Assembly: GCA_944989445.1 (NCBI GenBank)
Contig: CALYLW010000012.1
Span: 1,760,001-1,824,000, forward strand
Length of the DNA stretch: 64,000 bases
Direction: 5' to 3'
From: Ampullaceana balthica
Taxonomy: Eukaryota > Mollusca > Gastropoda > Lymnaeidae
Every line of letters starts with the position of its first letter. Positions within the stretch are counted from its first letter, which is position 1. A program made the translations under genes and the position numbers. This document shows positions 45,845-56,672 of the stretch, piece after piece. The notes under the pieces were generated by a model. It was given only the letters and a program-made list of their open reading frames with translations. It was not told where the DNA came from and searched no databases.

Positions 45845-45887
45845 TCACGCTAAGCGGCATGCGGGGTGTTGTTGAGCCTTAGCGTGA
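45845..45887. repeat. Perfect 10-bp inverted repeat
   Basis: TCACGCTAAG (45845-45854) and CTTAGCGTGA (45878-45887) form a perfect hairpin stem with a 23-nt loop containing GCATGC. Confidence 0.8.
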
Positions 45888-46356
45888 CACCCTTACGCCA
45901 GGGATATCAAAAAGAAAGAATTTGCTGTAGTCGATTTTATGTACATATGCACAGTATATTTTGATCTGCAGTATATAAGATAAAATATTTTTAAAATCTT
46001 TTTTTTTAAAAAGGACACGCTTTTATTTACATATAGAAAGTGCACTAATAAAACAAACCCGTAAAAACAAAGTTTTTGACTATAAATCCCTTATATATGA
46101 GACATAACTAACAGTATTGATTATTTTCAAACATTTACAGACTGAATCTGTCTTAACTCAACTTTGCATCATAACCCTAGTGGGGGGGGGGAGGGGTGGG
46201 TGGGGGGAGAGGGGAAAAGTCTGGTCACCGATTCGCTTGACCGAGCTCAGAGTGACACGTAAAATGTAAACAAAAGCGCCCGTCGCTTCGTTGGGTCGCC
46301 TCAATGCGTCAGCTCAAAATTTCACGTGGCAAAAAAACAACAAACCGTGAATTTAA

Positions 46357-48796
46357 CCCTCTATTACACAATGTGACCATTTGGTAACAAAGCGAAATAA
46401 TAATTATTTCACTAATGCTGGATTAGTTTTTAATTTTTCAGACTGGTTCCCCTTTTATTTTATCATGTTTTGAACTTTTATACCGGAGAACTCTTCACTT
46501 AGACCATTTCGTATTTTTGTAAGAGCAACTTTTAGTTTGGTCACAGTGGGCTACACTTGTGTCTACCAAATCTAGTAAGTACAAGTGTTCGTTTTTTATC
46601 GCATAATGAAAGTTTCTGTTCAAAAAAATATTAAATGGTAACATTAATGTTTATACAATAATTATGTAAGCTTATTTTTGATATTTGTCATCAAAGTTTG
46701 ATAAAATTTGAAAAAAATGGTATGTGACCATTTGGTAACAGTGCGTCTCTGTGGTTATTTTTTTTTGGGTGGTTTTTCATGTTGGAAAATGACAACATAC
46801 TAAAGCTAACATTTTATAAGCGATATAAATAGTGTTTTATTTATAGAATATTCATAAATATCAAATATTTATGTTAGCCTTTTATACTTTTATAAAATTA
46901 ACAAGTTTTACAATCTTTAATATTAAATTAAAAATAATTTTAAAATTCTTTTTTATAAATAGAATTATAAATAGAATTAGACATATGGATGATAATCAAT
47001 GATAAACTATTAGTTAATACAACATATATATTTTGTACATTTTCTATTTGTTTGTTTTTTTTCTCTCAAGAATTCAAATACCAAAGTCTTGTATCCATCA
47101 AGGTTTCATGGAAAAAATAAAGATGTACATGTTTGTGCAATTCCTGAGAACCCAGATGATAATGAACTATCTTAGGAAGATGACGATGATGTAGATGAAA
47201 CTTTTAATCCAGAATCAGAGCACAACAGAGATTCAGGTAAATTTACATAATTTTTAAAAATAAAATATTATGTCTTATATCTTTTGAAAGAATAATTAAA
47301 TATCATTCAATACAATTGTTGACGTAAACACTAAAAAAATAATAATTCAATTTGTCCTTTTCAGACTCAACAACACCAGTCTCTGATAGGGAAATGAATG
47401 AAGCACCTGGTAATTTTTAGGTACTGCAGTCCAACCACAGGCAAAAGTATCAAATGGAAATTTTCTTAGCAGCAGAATTCTTTCCTCAAGATCCTGTTTT
47501 TGTTTTGTTTTATCGCTGTTGCAAAAGAGCATCAAAATCCTATAGACTACTTTAGGGAAATTATTGATGAATAAATAATGGATAATTTTGTAATACAATC
47601 AAACATTTACAGAGCTCAGACAAATATGAACCAATATTTGGATGCTAATGAACTGGAGCAGTTTACTGGAGTTTATTTATGATGAGCATCATAGTTCAAA
47701 TGCCAAAAGCAGATGTTACTGGGGAATTGATACTCGTTATGACAAGGTGGCTAATAAAAATATATCTAAAACAATATAACCCCAACAGTTTAAAAAATGT
47801 GTGTGTTGTTCTATTACTGGAGTGATTCATAACTTTGAATGATACTTCTGTAAAATTCTGCAGTGTAAAATAGAATTGGTTATAGGAGCTTCTGGAAACA
47901 TTGTGCTCCGTCTATTTATCAATGTTACAAGTAAGAAATAAACAACACTCAATGATTGTTTTCAAGTGGATATTATGAATATGGCAGTAGTTTAGGCATG
48001 ACTGATCTATAGGAATGCCTGTAGTAATGCAGATTGGGACCAAACAAATATCCTTTCTCTACTTGATTTCAAGACACAGATCGCAATATGCCTAATGAAA
48101 AAAGGTAAAGTAGGGTTTAGAAAATGTGCTCATCATAGAGCCAAAGAAATGAGAGATCCTACTGCAGCTGTTTCACAAATACCAGTAAGACCTGACTATG
48201 TTGGGCATTTTCCTGAGCCAATTTACAAAAAAGAAAGATGCAAGAGATCAAATTGCAGGGAATTTTTTTAGAATGAAATGTGAAAAAATTAGTAACATGT
48301 ACTGATGTAATATTCAACTTTTCAAGACGCAAAAGTCAAACAGTTTCAGTAGACTCAAGCTAGATTTGTATGTAGACGTATAAATGTTTACTGGCCTTTA
48401 TGAAGGTATTTTATTAAAAAATATTATTAGATTTTCCTATGTTGTAAAATAATGATTTTTGTTATCCTTACTATTATTTTCATGAATTATTGAAGCAGTA
48501 TATTCAACATATAAAACTGTAATTGTAATCAAATTAATGTTTACACTTATTGGTGTTCACAATTAAATCATCATATTTTAAAATTATTATAGTTGTCATG
48601 TTCCTATATATTCTGTTTTACTTTTTTTTTACCTTTTAGACGCACTGTTACCATATGGTAACATACCAATAAAATCACAATTTTATAAAAAATAGTATAT
48701 TTTTCTTCCATATTATGTTTATATATGTCCAATAGACATATAATATCCAATCAAATATTTTTTTCCCATGAAAACCTAAAAGTGCGTAATAGAGGG
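46357..48796 (+). mobile_element. piggyBac transposon, TTAA-flanked, degraded
   Basis: The ends are CCCTCTATTACACA (46357) and TGCGTAATAGAGGG (ends 48796), inverted repeats of 13/14 bp, each bordered by TTAA (46353-46356 and 48797-48800). CCC...GGG ends with TTAA duplications define the piggyBac superfamily. A subterminal motif GTGACCATTTGGTAACA occurs at 46372 and again at 46724, and near the right end as GTTACCATATGGTAAC (48648). The length (2440 bp) is that of an autonomous element, but the transposase gene is broken. Confidence 0.93.
47099..48345 (+). pseudogene. piggyBac transposase pseudogene
   Basis: Fragments in family order read across frames. An acidic N-terminal segment (DVHVCAIPENPDDNELS, then EDDDDVDETFNPESEHNRD) runs to a GTAAAT donor at 47237. 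An intron-like gap follows (acceptor TTTTCAG at 47364) with STTPVSDREMNEAPGNF and a stop. Next comes HQNPIDYFREIIDE, a stop, and MDNFVIQSNIYRAQTNMNQY-type sequence, as in the conserved piggyBac core start. Then come IVQMPKADVTGELILV-like residues, and finally RPDYVGHFPEPIYKKERCKR, the approach to the C-terminal Cys-rich domain. Many in-frame stops, frameshifts and a large central loss (about 47760-48000) remove the DDD catalytic region. Dead copy. Confidence 0.85.
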
Positions 48797-49040
48797 TTAA
48801 ATTACATACCTCATATAAGGATAAACTAAAAATGCATTAATTTAATTACGGTACGTTCGATCGATCTGAAATTTTGATACGATGCATTGTTAGGTCAGAC
48901 GGGTCCGTGTGCCAAATTTCAGTTCGATCGGATCATGGGAAGTGGGTCATTTCTGACTTCTGTTTTTCCGCCCGCCGAGCCCAAGACAGAGAGAGAGAGA
49001 GAGAGAGAGAGACGGCCGCGAAGTTAATATACGGGATTTA

Positions 49041-49697
49041 AAAAGAAGAAAATAAAAATGTTCAATCCGTGAACCTATCGACTTCATATAAAAGCGTGGG
49101 CGCCCATCACATAATATTTTTATAAAGGGGGCGCCTTTTTTTTTACCTTTTGAAGGGTAATTTTTTTGGTAGGAGCATGCATGCCTCAATGATATCGCCC
49201 AAGTCTGGGTGGCACTAACTATAACATAACCACTTCTGTTAATATGCTTTTTAAATAACATAACTTTAACATTTAGGCTAAATTTTAGGTACAATCCTTA
49301 TGATTTAACTACATGAATCATCCGAAAAGCTATTTAAGATTAGACGAATGATGAAACTTACATTTTAAAAAAAGATGTGGCATATTTAAAAAAAAACTGC
49401 GATGGAACTGTTCACGCTTCGGGTAAAAACTGTATAGATTTGGTTGCCAAGGTATAGAGATAATGAGTGTAAAGAAATATCAAGAGTATAAAGACGTATA
49501 CGTCAGAACTATCTTCAGCTAATTTAAAGTGCGACTTCTGTGAGGGAAAGCAATAATAACATGTAGAGTAGAGTCAATCTAAGTACTGATTGTTGGGTTA
49601 AATGATGTATTAGTAAAGGTATAGTGTTCTTTCAAGCTTAAACTCAAAAAAAGATTTCATTGTATATCCCTCACGTTTGCAGCTGCTAACTTCAATC
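49041..49697. other. AT-rich non-coding stretch
   Basis: Nothing recognisable. Confidence 0.45.
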
Positions 49698-49960
49698 AAG
49701 CGGCTGGGTAGCTAAGTCAATAGTGCGCTCGCCTCACAAGCTGAGGGGCGTGGGATCGAGCCCACGCAAGGCCACAGTATAAATGATACGCTAAGAAAGT
49801 CCTCCGCTGACCCCTGGAAGGGAATTGGGGTATCCACAAGCCCCGATTAAGCACTAATGGAAGCATTAGGGGATCTCCTACGACCTTTAGTCATGAGACT
49901 TTCTTTGCTGACCTGCTATGAAATCTGATGCCAAATTAGTTATATATATTAAGGTTTAGG
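49698..49960 (+). mobile_element. tRNA-derived SINE
   Basis: The head is tRNA-like: GCGGCTGGGTAGCTAAGTC (49700) contains an A-box, GCGCTCGCCTCACAAGC gives an anticodon-arm-like stem (CCTC/GAGG), and GCGTGGGATCGAGCCCACGC (49748-49767) is a T-arm with a B-box-like GGGATCGAGCC. A GC-richer body follows (CCTCCGCTGACCCCTGGAAG at about 49801, to about 49925), then an AT-rich tail with TATATATATT. The T loop is irregular and no clean acceptor stem closes, so this is a SINE head rather than a functional tRNA gene. No target duplication was identified. Confidence 0.7.
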
Positions 49961-50081
49961 CCTAACAGACCAATATCATTTTAGAAACATCTTGTATAGT
50001 TAACTTGGAAAAGTGGCAACAAAGAAAAAACAAGTAAAATGATTACATTACTAAAGAAATACAATTTAAAAATAAATAGAT

Positions 50082-50484
50082 GTAAAAACAAAGTTTTTGA
50101 CTATTATCTCCCCTGGTTTTGAAACCGGGTGCAGGGACGGTAGGGGGTGTGAACATCGACGGTCGGCGTCAACGCTTGAACTGAACTGGCACGTGAAAGA
50201 ATTATAAACAAATAGTCGGTTCGGTCGGTCGGATGGTCCGATTAAACATACAAAACAAGTTAATATAAGGGATTTAAATATTTAATTAAATTAAATCTAG
50301 ACATGGAAAAAGTACGCAAAAATTCACAAAAATACTATCACCAAAAAATGAACATGTGTGCACATTTTCAGAATGATTGGATAACGGGAAAGGGTTCAAC
50401 ATTGGGATATTAAAAATAGTCCGATTAGGGATGGTCCGATTAAACTTACAAAGCAAGTTAATATAAGGGATTTAAAAATAAACA
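50082..50484. mobile_element. Inverted-repeat element remnants (copies 3a/3b)
   Basis: The left end GTAAAAACAAAGTTTTTGAC (50082) matches copy 2. A right end GTTAATATAAGGGATTTAAA occurs at 50259 and again at 50457. Each is preceded by GGTCCGATTAAAC (50235 and 50433), so the right end is duplicated about 198 bp apart. No coding capacity. Confidence 0.7.
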
Positions 50485-51195
50485 CCCAATGTGTGCTTCT
50501 TAATTACTTGAAGGAAAAATCACGGGAAGTTATGTATCATGACTTAGGCACATTTTAATGAATGGCTCCATTTTTCAGAAAAAAATAATTCGTTATTGTT
50601 TTTAATGTTATGATTCATATGAGAGAAAAAAATGAGTGAATGAACATAGAAGTTACAATTTGTATCTTCTGGCAAATCATTTGTAACAGAAAAGTCTGAT
50701 TTTTGTGATCAGAGAAACAGTTACATTTATCAATTAAGCTTTCAATGTTTTCGAATTCATCACATTGATAAAGCCGACTTCTTATAGAATATTATTTATT
50801 CAGTAGACTTCGTTCTTGCCTCAAAGAATAAACTGGTTTAATAAGCTGACCACGTAATAAGGTAAAATACATAGCAACACCGATGGGCAAGTTGCTCAGT
50901 AATAAAATATGTTTATCATTTATAATTTTGTTGTTGTTGTTTTGTTGTTTTTTTGTTTGTTTTTTTTGTGTTTTTTTTGTTGTTTTTTTTTAAATATATT
51001 TTTTTTTACAAAGAACTTCTTTATTAGAGCATCCATACATTGCATCCATATAACGCCCCATTTTTTCCATTCTTCTCTTCTCCATAGTCGAACGGAGACT
51101 AGCACAAACGACTTTTAATTCCCTTACCCGGTATTTTTTTATTCACCTCTAAAAATTTTTAAACATAAAAATTGAATAGGATTATTTGAATGACT
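50485..51195. other. AT-rich non-coding stretch with T-rich tract
   Basis: 50926-51008 is a long T/GTT-rich tract. The Phe-rich and Lys-rich frames over it are composition artefacts. Confidence 0.5.
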
Positions 51196-51960
51196 TCCAT
51201 TCATTTCCAGATGACGCGCTGAAGGTGAACGATATATCGCTGTGATGAAAACCGCCGTACGGCCTTCTTTTTCCAAACGGCAGGATCATGCTTTTTTTTT
51301 CTTCCCCGAGCGCTCCACAATGGGCGCGGCGTTTGCGGTGCCCGTATTAAGTGAGATGCGATTGTGCATTTAAACAGTGCACCTTTGGACCGAAACTGGT
51401 CGACCGAGAAGAATCTAAATCTCCCCCTCCCCCAAGTTTCTTAGATCCAAGTGAATCTGTTATTCGTACACTCTCTGATCCGAAATTATCTGACGGTCTT
51501 CGACTTCGGGAATTTCCCGTTTTGGCGCGCAGCACACCGGCGTCAAAAATAAAAAAAGTTTAGACGAAGTTGTGTGCTATTTGTAACCAAGCGTTTGTTA
51601 TCATTGAGTCGGTGATAAAATAGCGGCCCTTACAGCCGAGACGTGAATGGGTCCAAAAGTCTGCCGGCACTTGGCCAGCAGCCCCAATGTCTGTGTCCTC
51701 GAGTGGTCCACATTTAGGTCCGCACTTGAGATGGCTGACGAGTGGCGTCGTCGGTTCGAGTCTATTTGAAGGGAAAACACTGAGCTGTCGGCGAGGGCAG
51801 ACAAGCAAGGTGCGACCTCAAACAGATGATGGCATTGTCACTTACATGTGGCATATGGCCAGTGATGGAAGCAGGTCTGGGGAAATTGGAACGAAAATTA
51901 TTTCGAATCCTTGTCGTCTGCCTCCAATTCAATTCGCGAGCACGTGACTTTCCGTGATGT
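51196..51960. other. GC/CpG-richer island
   Basis: About 760 bp with many CpGs between AT-rich flanks. Short frames overlap on both strands (plus 51351-51563 and 51687-51947; minus 51347-51535 and 51560-51808) without recognisable content. A decent acceptor (CCATTCATTTCCAG, ends 51210) is followed by a very short frame (DALKVNDISL then stop). Candidate promoter or untranslated exon region. Confidence 0.3.
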
Positions 51961-52403
51961 TTGTTCAGATGTGTGAATCAGAGGGTTAAGAAAATAATAC
52001 GGATAATCTAAATTTATACGTATACAAGTTAAGCTGACTTACTAGATGATTTTTTTTAACTTATGACGAATTATAGAACCAAATATGTAATACGTTTCAA
52101 GTAACACATTTAAAGTATTTTAATCAAAATATCAACCACAAATTCTCAATAAAAATTCACCCCGCCTATTTTTTTTCATGCCAATCAAAATACAATAAAT
52201 TTTAATTAAACTGTGATCTTTAATGGCAAGAATAATATTGCAAACGCTTATTATTTTATCCTTGTTTGCCAACAAGACAGTATATTGATTGTGTTTATGA
52301 GAACTACAGCAGTTGTTTAAGCAAAAGTTCATATAATTGCAAATAAAAATTTTAATTAAGTAAACATGCATTTAAGTGGAGATATTTTAGAGAAACTCCA
52401 TGG
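51961..52403. other. AT-rich non-coding stretch
   Basis: Nothing recognisable. Confidence 0.45.
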
Positions 52404-52530
52404 CGGCCTCTGACTGTAACAACCGAGGCGGTCACTAACTTAAACACATGAGGCAGGCTCTGACTTAAACACATGAGGCAGGCTCTGACTTAAACACACG
52501 AGGCGGTCTCTGACTTTAACATCTAAGATT
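52404..52530. repeat. 25-bp tandem repeat, ~5 copies
   Basis: Units of about 25 bp contain CTGACTTAAACACATGAGGC and then AGGCT or GGTCT. Two central copies are identical and the outer ones diverged. Confidence 0.85.
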
Positions 52531-52713
52531 GCCCCCGAGTTTAACACATATATGTGTTACTGACTTTATTTTTAATTATGACTAGTTCTTATTTCCCACT
52601 TAATTTATAACATTATTACTAAATTAAAGTAATTTACTTTTTATTAGTATTGGCTTCAATTTATTTCTTTAACTTTTGACATTCATTTTGTCAAAAAAAT
52701 TAACGAAAAACTA

Positions 52714-53173
52714 TCTATCTATATATATAATTCTCTTCGTGGTCGGCCCTGCGAGGCAACAAGAAGCTGCATGTGCAACAGATACTAATTTTAGAAAGCA
52801 GCGCACCAAATTACTGCACCAATGCATCAAAAGGTGTGCAAATTAAATATGCGCTGTAAAAAAAAATATATGACGCATTGTTTTCGCTGATATTTTAATT
52901 TTAGAAAAGGGAACAATGTAAAAAGAGGATTTGATGATGGTTAATTATAACATCAAAAAACAAAGGGGGCGCCATAGGCGCCCTACAATAAAATATAAAA
53001 TACTTTGTGTGCATTTCAGAAAGTTTAGTATTTCGTATTGATCAAACAAGGAAAAGTTAGTTGGGCTTTTGAAAAAGGTCGGCGCCGTAGGCACCCTAAA
53101 AAAGTGCATTAAAGGGGTAAAAGAACTCTCCATGAGCAAGTCTGCGGCGTATGCTACGCCACGGGGCGTCTAG
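52714..53173 (+). mobile_element. Non-autonomous Helitron (copy C), near complete
   Basis: The 5' end is A followed by TCTATCTATATATATAATTC (52714). The 3' end has a perfect hairpin (GGCGTA, TGC, TACGCC), then ACGGGGCGT and CTAG (53170-53173), followed by T. These are the standard Helitron features: TC start, 3' hairpin, CTRR end, insertion between A and T, and no target duplication. Internal blocks match copies A and B, including GGGGGCGCCATAGGCGCCC (52965) and GTTGGGCTTTTGAAAAAGG (about 53060). No open frame of note. Confidence 0.85.
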
Positions 53174-53714
53174 TATTGTATATTTTATTATTTGTACGCT
53201 ATAATACTCAAACTTAATCCCACAATTGCCATATAAAAATAGCATAAGGGCAATAATGGTCTTGCTGGAATTCACTGGACATTAGTCACTTCACCCCGAG
53301 GGGCGCTTATGGATAAGCCCACTTGAACATCTTGTTACGCTCCGGTCCGGACTTCTCCCGTGATGCCGCGATCCACGTGACTTACATGCGGGAAATGAAA
53401 GTATAGGACGACACAAGAATAAGGTGTTTTAGAGTAAATAAAATTCTGGCGACAATTGAACATCTACAAGGTCTCCTCCATGCAATTGGTTATTTAGCAG
53501 ATATTTATGACATTTTACTGAAGACTGAAGGATCTCATCAGTTATTTAGAACTGCGATGGCGGGATTTTTATTATTTACCAGCAACCAAGCCTGTCCAAG
53601 GACGTTCCGCCACCGTTCGGTGGCATGTTGTAACTCCCCTCCAACAGCCTTCTCGACCGACATACATGTGCATCACGTCAAAAATACTCTTCATTATAGT
53701 TAAAATAAATAACT
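53174..53714. other. Non-coding stretch
   Basis: Nothing recognisable. Confidence 0.4.
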
Positions 53715-53800
53715 CGTAAAAACAGAGCTTTTGACTATAAATCCTAACGCGCATAACTCAAAATAAAGTCTTGGAAGAAATACTGCACCAAAAATAACTC
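53715..53800. mobile_element. Fragment of the inverted-repeat element (copy 4, left end)
   Basis: GTAAAAACAGAGCTTTTGAC followed by TATAAATCC matches the left end of copies 1-3. It is followed by TACTGCACCAAAAATAACTC, which is also present in Helitron copy B (42441), so two repeat families abut here. No right end was found. Confidence 0.55.
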
Positions 53801-54031
53801 GATTTGAACGTCCGCGTAAACTTGATATGATTGGCTGTAGGAGTCATGTGTGTTTGAGAGATTAATCGCTGTAAATGATGGGACAGAACTTAGCCTTTTA
53901 TTAAATAGGATTATTTTTTCTTCTGTATAACTGCGATGAATGAAACGTGTAGGCATTTGGATTGGGGTGGGGGTGGCTTGAATGAACATAAAGCTACGAC
54001 AGGGTTCTCTATCTATGGCATCCGTCCATCC

Positions 54032-54372
54032 TCATGGGATGATGGCATTTTCTCCTGCTCCTCTACCCACTTTCACCTTTCTCCTGGCCCTTTTCTCCTC
54101 GCTCCTGGCTGTAAGGGAAGCTTCCGCGACTTGAATGCCCTCGCGTACTTTTGCCCGCCAGGAGGTGCTCTCCTCAGCAATGGTCTCCCACGTTTTATGG
54201 TCAATCTGCGCCTGAGTCATGTCTTTCTTGCAGACATCCTTGAAGCGCAAGCATGGGCGTCCTCTCTTCCGCATACCAGTTGCCAGCTCGCCGTAAAGCA
54301 GGGCTCTTGGAATGCGCTCCGAGCTCATCCTGCGGACATGTCCCAACCACCGCAGGCGCCTCTCAACATGGT
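54032..54372 (-). pseudogene. LINE reverse transcriptase C-terminal fragment
   Basis: The minus frame, open from about 54372, begins RRLRWLGHVRRMSSERIPRA. It continues with RKRGRPCLRFKDVCKKDM, then IDHKTWETIAEESTSWRAKV and a Lys/Arg-rich end (EEKRARRKVKVGRG) before TGA at 54032. The RLRWLGHV.RM and GRP..R.kD..KkDm.......W...A..R..WR signatures are those of the region after the polymerase domain in non-LTR retrotransposons. It is a different lineage from the fragments at 35055 and 37537. Truncated 5' of 54372; no catalytic motifs. Confidence 0.85.
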
Positions 54373-54839
54373 TAAAAATAATTTAAATAAGTGGGTTTTT
54401 GTCTTCTTCTTTGATGCAATAAATGTTTTTATCAAGGAGCATTATCAAAGCCCCCCACCAATTAACACAAAAAAATTTTAAGTGGAAAAACCAAAAACAG
54501 CTTTCTTAAAAGTTTAAAGAAAAATTCTGATGGTTTCTTTAATGTTTTTTTTTATTGATCCCAAAAAAAAGAGATTTTTTTTCTTCAAACACGAGACTGC
54601 TCATTTTAATTTTCAGACAGAGCAAAGACACGCCTAAAAACACGTACAACGTTTAACAAAGAAAATGATGTTAAACGCAAGACATTGAATGTAATTCTCA
54701 AGCGTAAAAAAGCAAATATAAAAATAATAAATATGTTATTCCTTCAAAGAAAATAAGGATTGTCGTTCCCCAGACGTGAAAATCCTTATTTCCGTAAGTA
54801 ATGTTAATATTTTTAAACAATTTTAAAGTTTTCGTAAAA
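54373..54839. other. AT-rich non-coding stretch
   Basis: Nothing recognisable. Confidence 0.45.
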
Positions 54840-55080
54840 ATACGATTTTCCGCATAACTTCAGAGGTGGCGATACTTTTGCAAAAAATTTTGGTAAAATA
54901 AAATTATAAAAAAGTGTTTGTCTTGGTAAGGTCAACTAAACTGACTCAAATTAACGTCGAATTAACAAATATCTGCTGAGATAAATATTTACAGAACACA
55001 CGGATATTTAATCCATATCTTAATGACATTGGTCCAAATAAATACTCCGGAAAATTAAAGTGATAGATTTCCACCTTGAA
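54840..55080. repeat. Dispersed repeat family X, copy 2
   Basis: Matches 9425-9690 in block order: CCGCATAACTTCAGA (54851; CAGCATAAATTCAGA in copy 1), GACTCAAATTAACGT (54943), ATTAACAAATATC (54961), TTTACAGAACAC, and TATCTTAATGACATTGGTCC (55016). The strand is the same as the other copies. Confidence 0.6.
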
Positions 55081-55511
55081 ATGACAGAGTCTGTAACCGA
55101 CAGAAACTCAGCTCTGCCTTAAAAAAACAAAAAGCAACTTAATCGAACACAGGTCTGATGTTTTAAAGACGGTCGATAACCTACCGCCCAAAACGTGGGG
55201 CTGGATAAATAAATAACTGACCAGGGGAATTCCGCACTCTGGGGCCCTGGGGCCAGGGATATATTTAGCCATTAAACATTTGGTTCGGATCGAGTGGTAA
55301 AAAAAAGTGTTGTGTTGTGGCGTGGGTGGGGGCTAAACAAATAACACGCCAGTGTCCTAACGTCGGTAAGTGTATGCAAAGATTAGAAGAGAAACAGAAC
55401 ATGTGGAATGAAATTGTTCATGGAAAAGTACAGGCATTAGAGGTCAAATAAGGTGGCTGTGGTATTTAGTTTTAGAAGTGGAACTAAGGTGTTTGAAAAG
55501 TTGTATGGGTG
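55081..55511. other. Non-coding stretch
   Basis: Nothing recognisable. Confidence 0.4.
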
Positions 55512-56518
55512 AATATAGGATGGAACATTGGATGATTGGTCTAAGATAGTGAGATGGGACATTGGAAGGTTGGTCTAAAATAGTGAGATGGGACATTGGA
55601 AGATTGGTCTAAGATAGTGAGATGGGATATTGGAAGGTTGGTCTAAGATAGTGAGATGGGACATTGGAAGATTGGTCTAAGATAGTGAGATGGGACATTG
55701 GAAGATTGGTCTAAGATAGTGAGATGGGACATTGGAAGATTGGTCTAAGATAGTGAGATGGGACATTGGAAGATTGGTCTAAGATATTGAGATGGGACAA
55801 TTGAAGATTGGTCTAAGATAGTGAGATGGGACATTGGAAGGTTGGTCTAAGATAGTGAGATGGGACATTGGAAGGTTGGTCTAAGATAGTGAGATGGGAT
55901 ATTGGAAGGTTGGTCTAAAATAGTGAGATGGGACATTGGAAGGTTGGTCTAAGATAGTGAGATGGGATATTGGAAGGTTGGTCTAAGATAGTGAGATGGG
56001 ACATTGGAAGATTGGTCTAAGATAGTGAGATGGGACATTGGAAGATTGGTCTAAGATAGTGAGATGGGACATTGGAAGATTGGTCTAAGATAGTGAGATG
56101 GGATATTGGAAGGTTGGTCTAAGATAGTGAGATGGGATATTGGAAGGTTGGTCTAAGATGTTGAGATGGGACATTGGAAGGTTGGTCTAAAATAGTGAGA
56201 TGGGACATTGGAAGATTGGTCTAAGATAGTGAGATGGGTTATTGGAAGGTTGGTCTAAGATAGTGAGATGGGATATTGGAAGGTTGGTCTAAGATAGTGA
56301 GATGGACCATTGGAAAATTGGTCTAAGATAGTGAGATGGGACATTGGAAGGTTGGTCTAAGATAGTGAGATGGGATATTGGAAGGTTGGTCTAAGATAGT
56401 GAGATGGGACATTGGAAGATTGATCTAAGATAGTGAGATGGGACATTGGAAGATTGATCTAAGATAGTGAGATGGGACATTGGAAGATTGATCTAAGATA
56501 GTGGCATGGGACGTTAGA
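55512..56518. repeat. 34-bp minisatellite, ~29 copies
   Basis: Units contain GGTCTAAGATAGTGAGATGG then GACATTGGAAGATT. Common variants are GGATATTGG for GGACATTGG, GGTTGG for GATTGG, TCTAAAATAG, and GATTGATC in the last units. Variants occur in short runs, consistent with block duplication inside the array. Confidence 0.95.
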
Positions 56519-56597
56519 ATTGTAATTATTTATATTTTCAATACATGTTTCTTATTAAATATAACATTGAGAGAGAAAACATGTATAAGCAAATACA

Positions 56598-56605
56598 TAG
56601 AGAGT

Positions 56606-56638
<33 letters not shown>

Positions 56639-56672
56639 CAAGAGAGAGAGAGAGAGAGAAAGAAAGAGAGTG
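56598..56672. repeat. (GA)n microsatellite
   Basis: Interrupted GA/GAAA tract. Confidence 0.93.

Larger units (their letters stand above)
46061..49040. mobile_element. Inverted-repeat element (copy 2) split by piggyBac
   Basis: The left end GTAAAAACAAAGTTTTTGAC, then TATAAATCCCTTATATATGA (46061-46100), matches copy 1. The right segment ATTTAATTACGGTACGTTCG (48839) through TTAATATACGGGATTTAAAA (49024-49042) matches copy 1 at 1449-1640. Between them lies the 2.44-kb piggyBac element. Without it this copy is about 535 bp, close to copy 1 (about 480 bp). A (GA)n tract (48986-49011) sits where copy 1 has (GCAA)n. Confidence 0.8.

Noticed and set aside
49700..49775. Functional tRNA gene
   Set aside because: A- and B-box-like sequences are present, but the acceptor stem does not close and the T loop is irregular; better explained as a SINE head.
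51700..51765. Pol III B-box GGTTCGAGTC near 51752
   Set aside because: No A-box at suitable distance and no cloverleaf; probably chance in a GC-rich patch.
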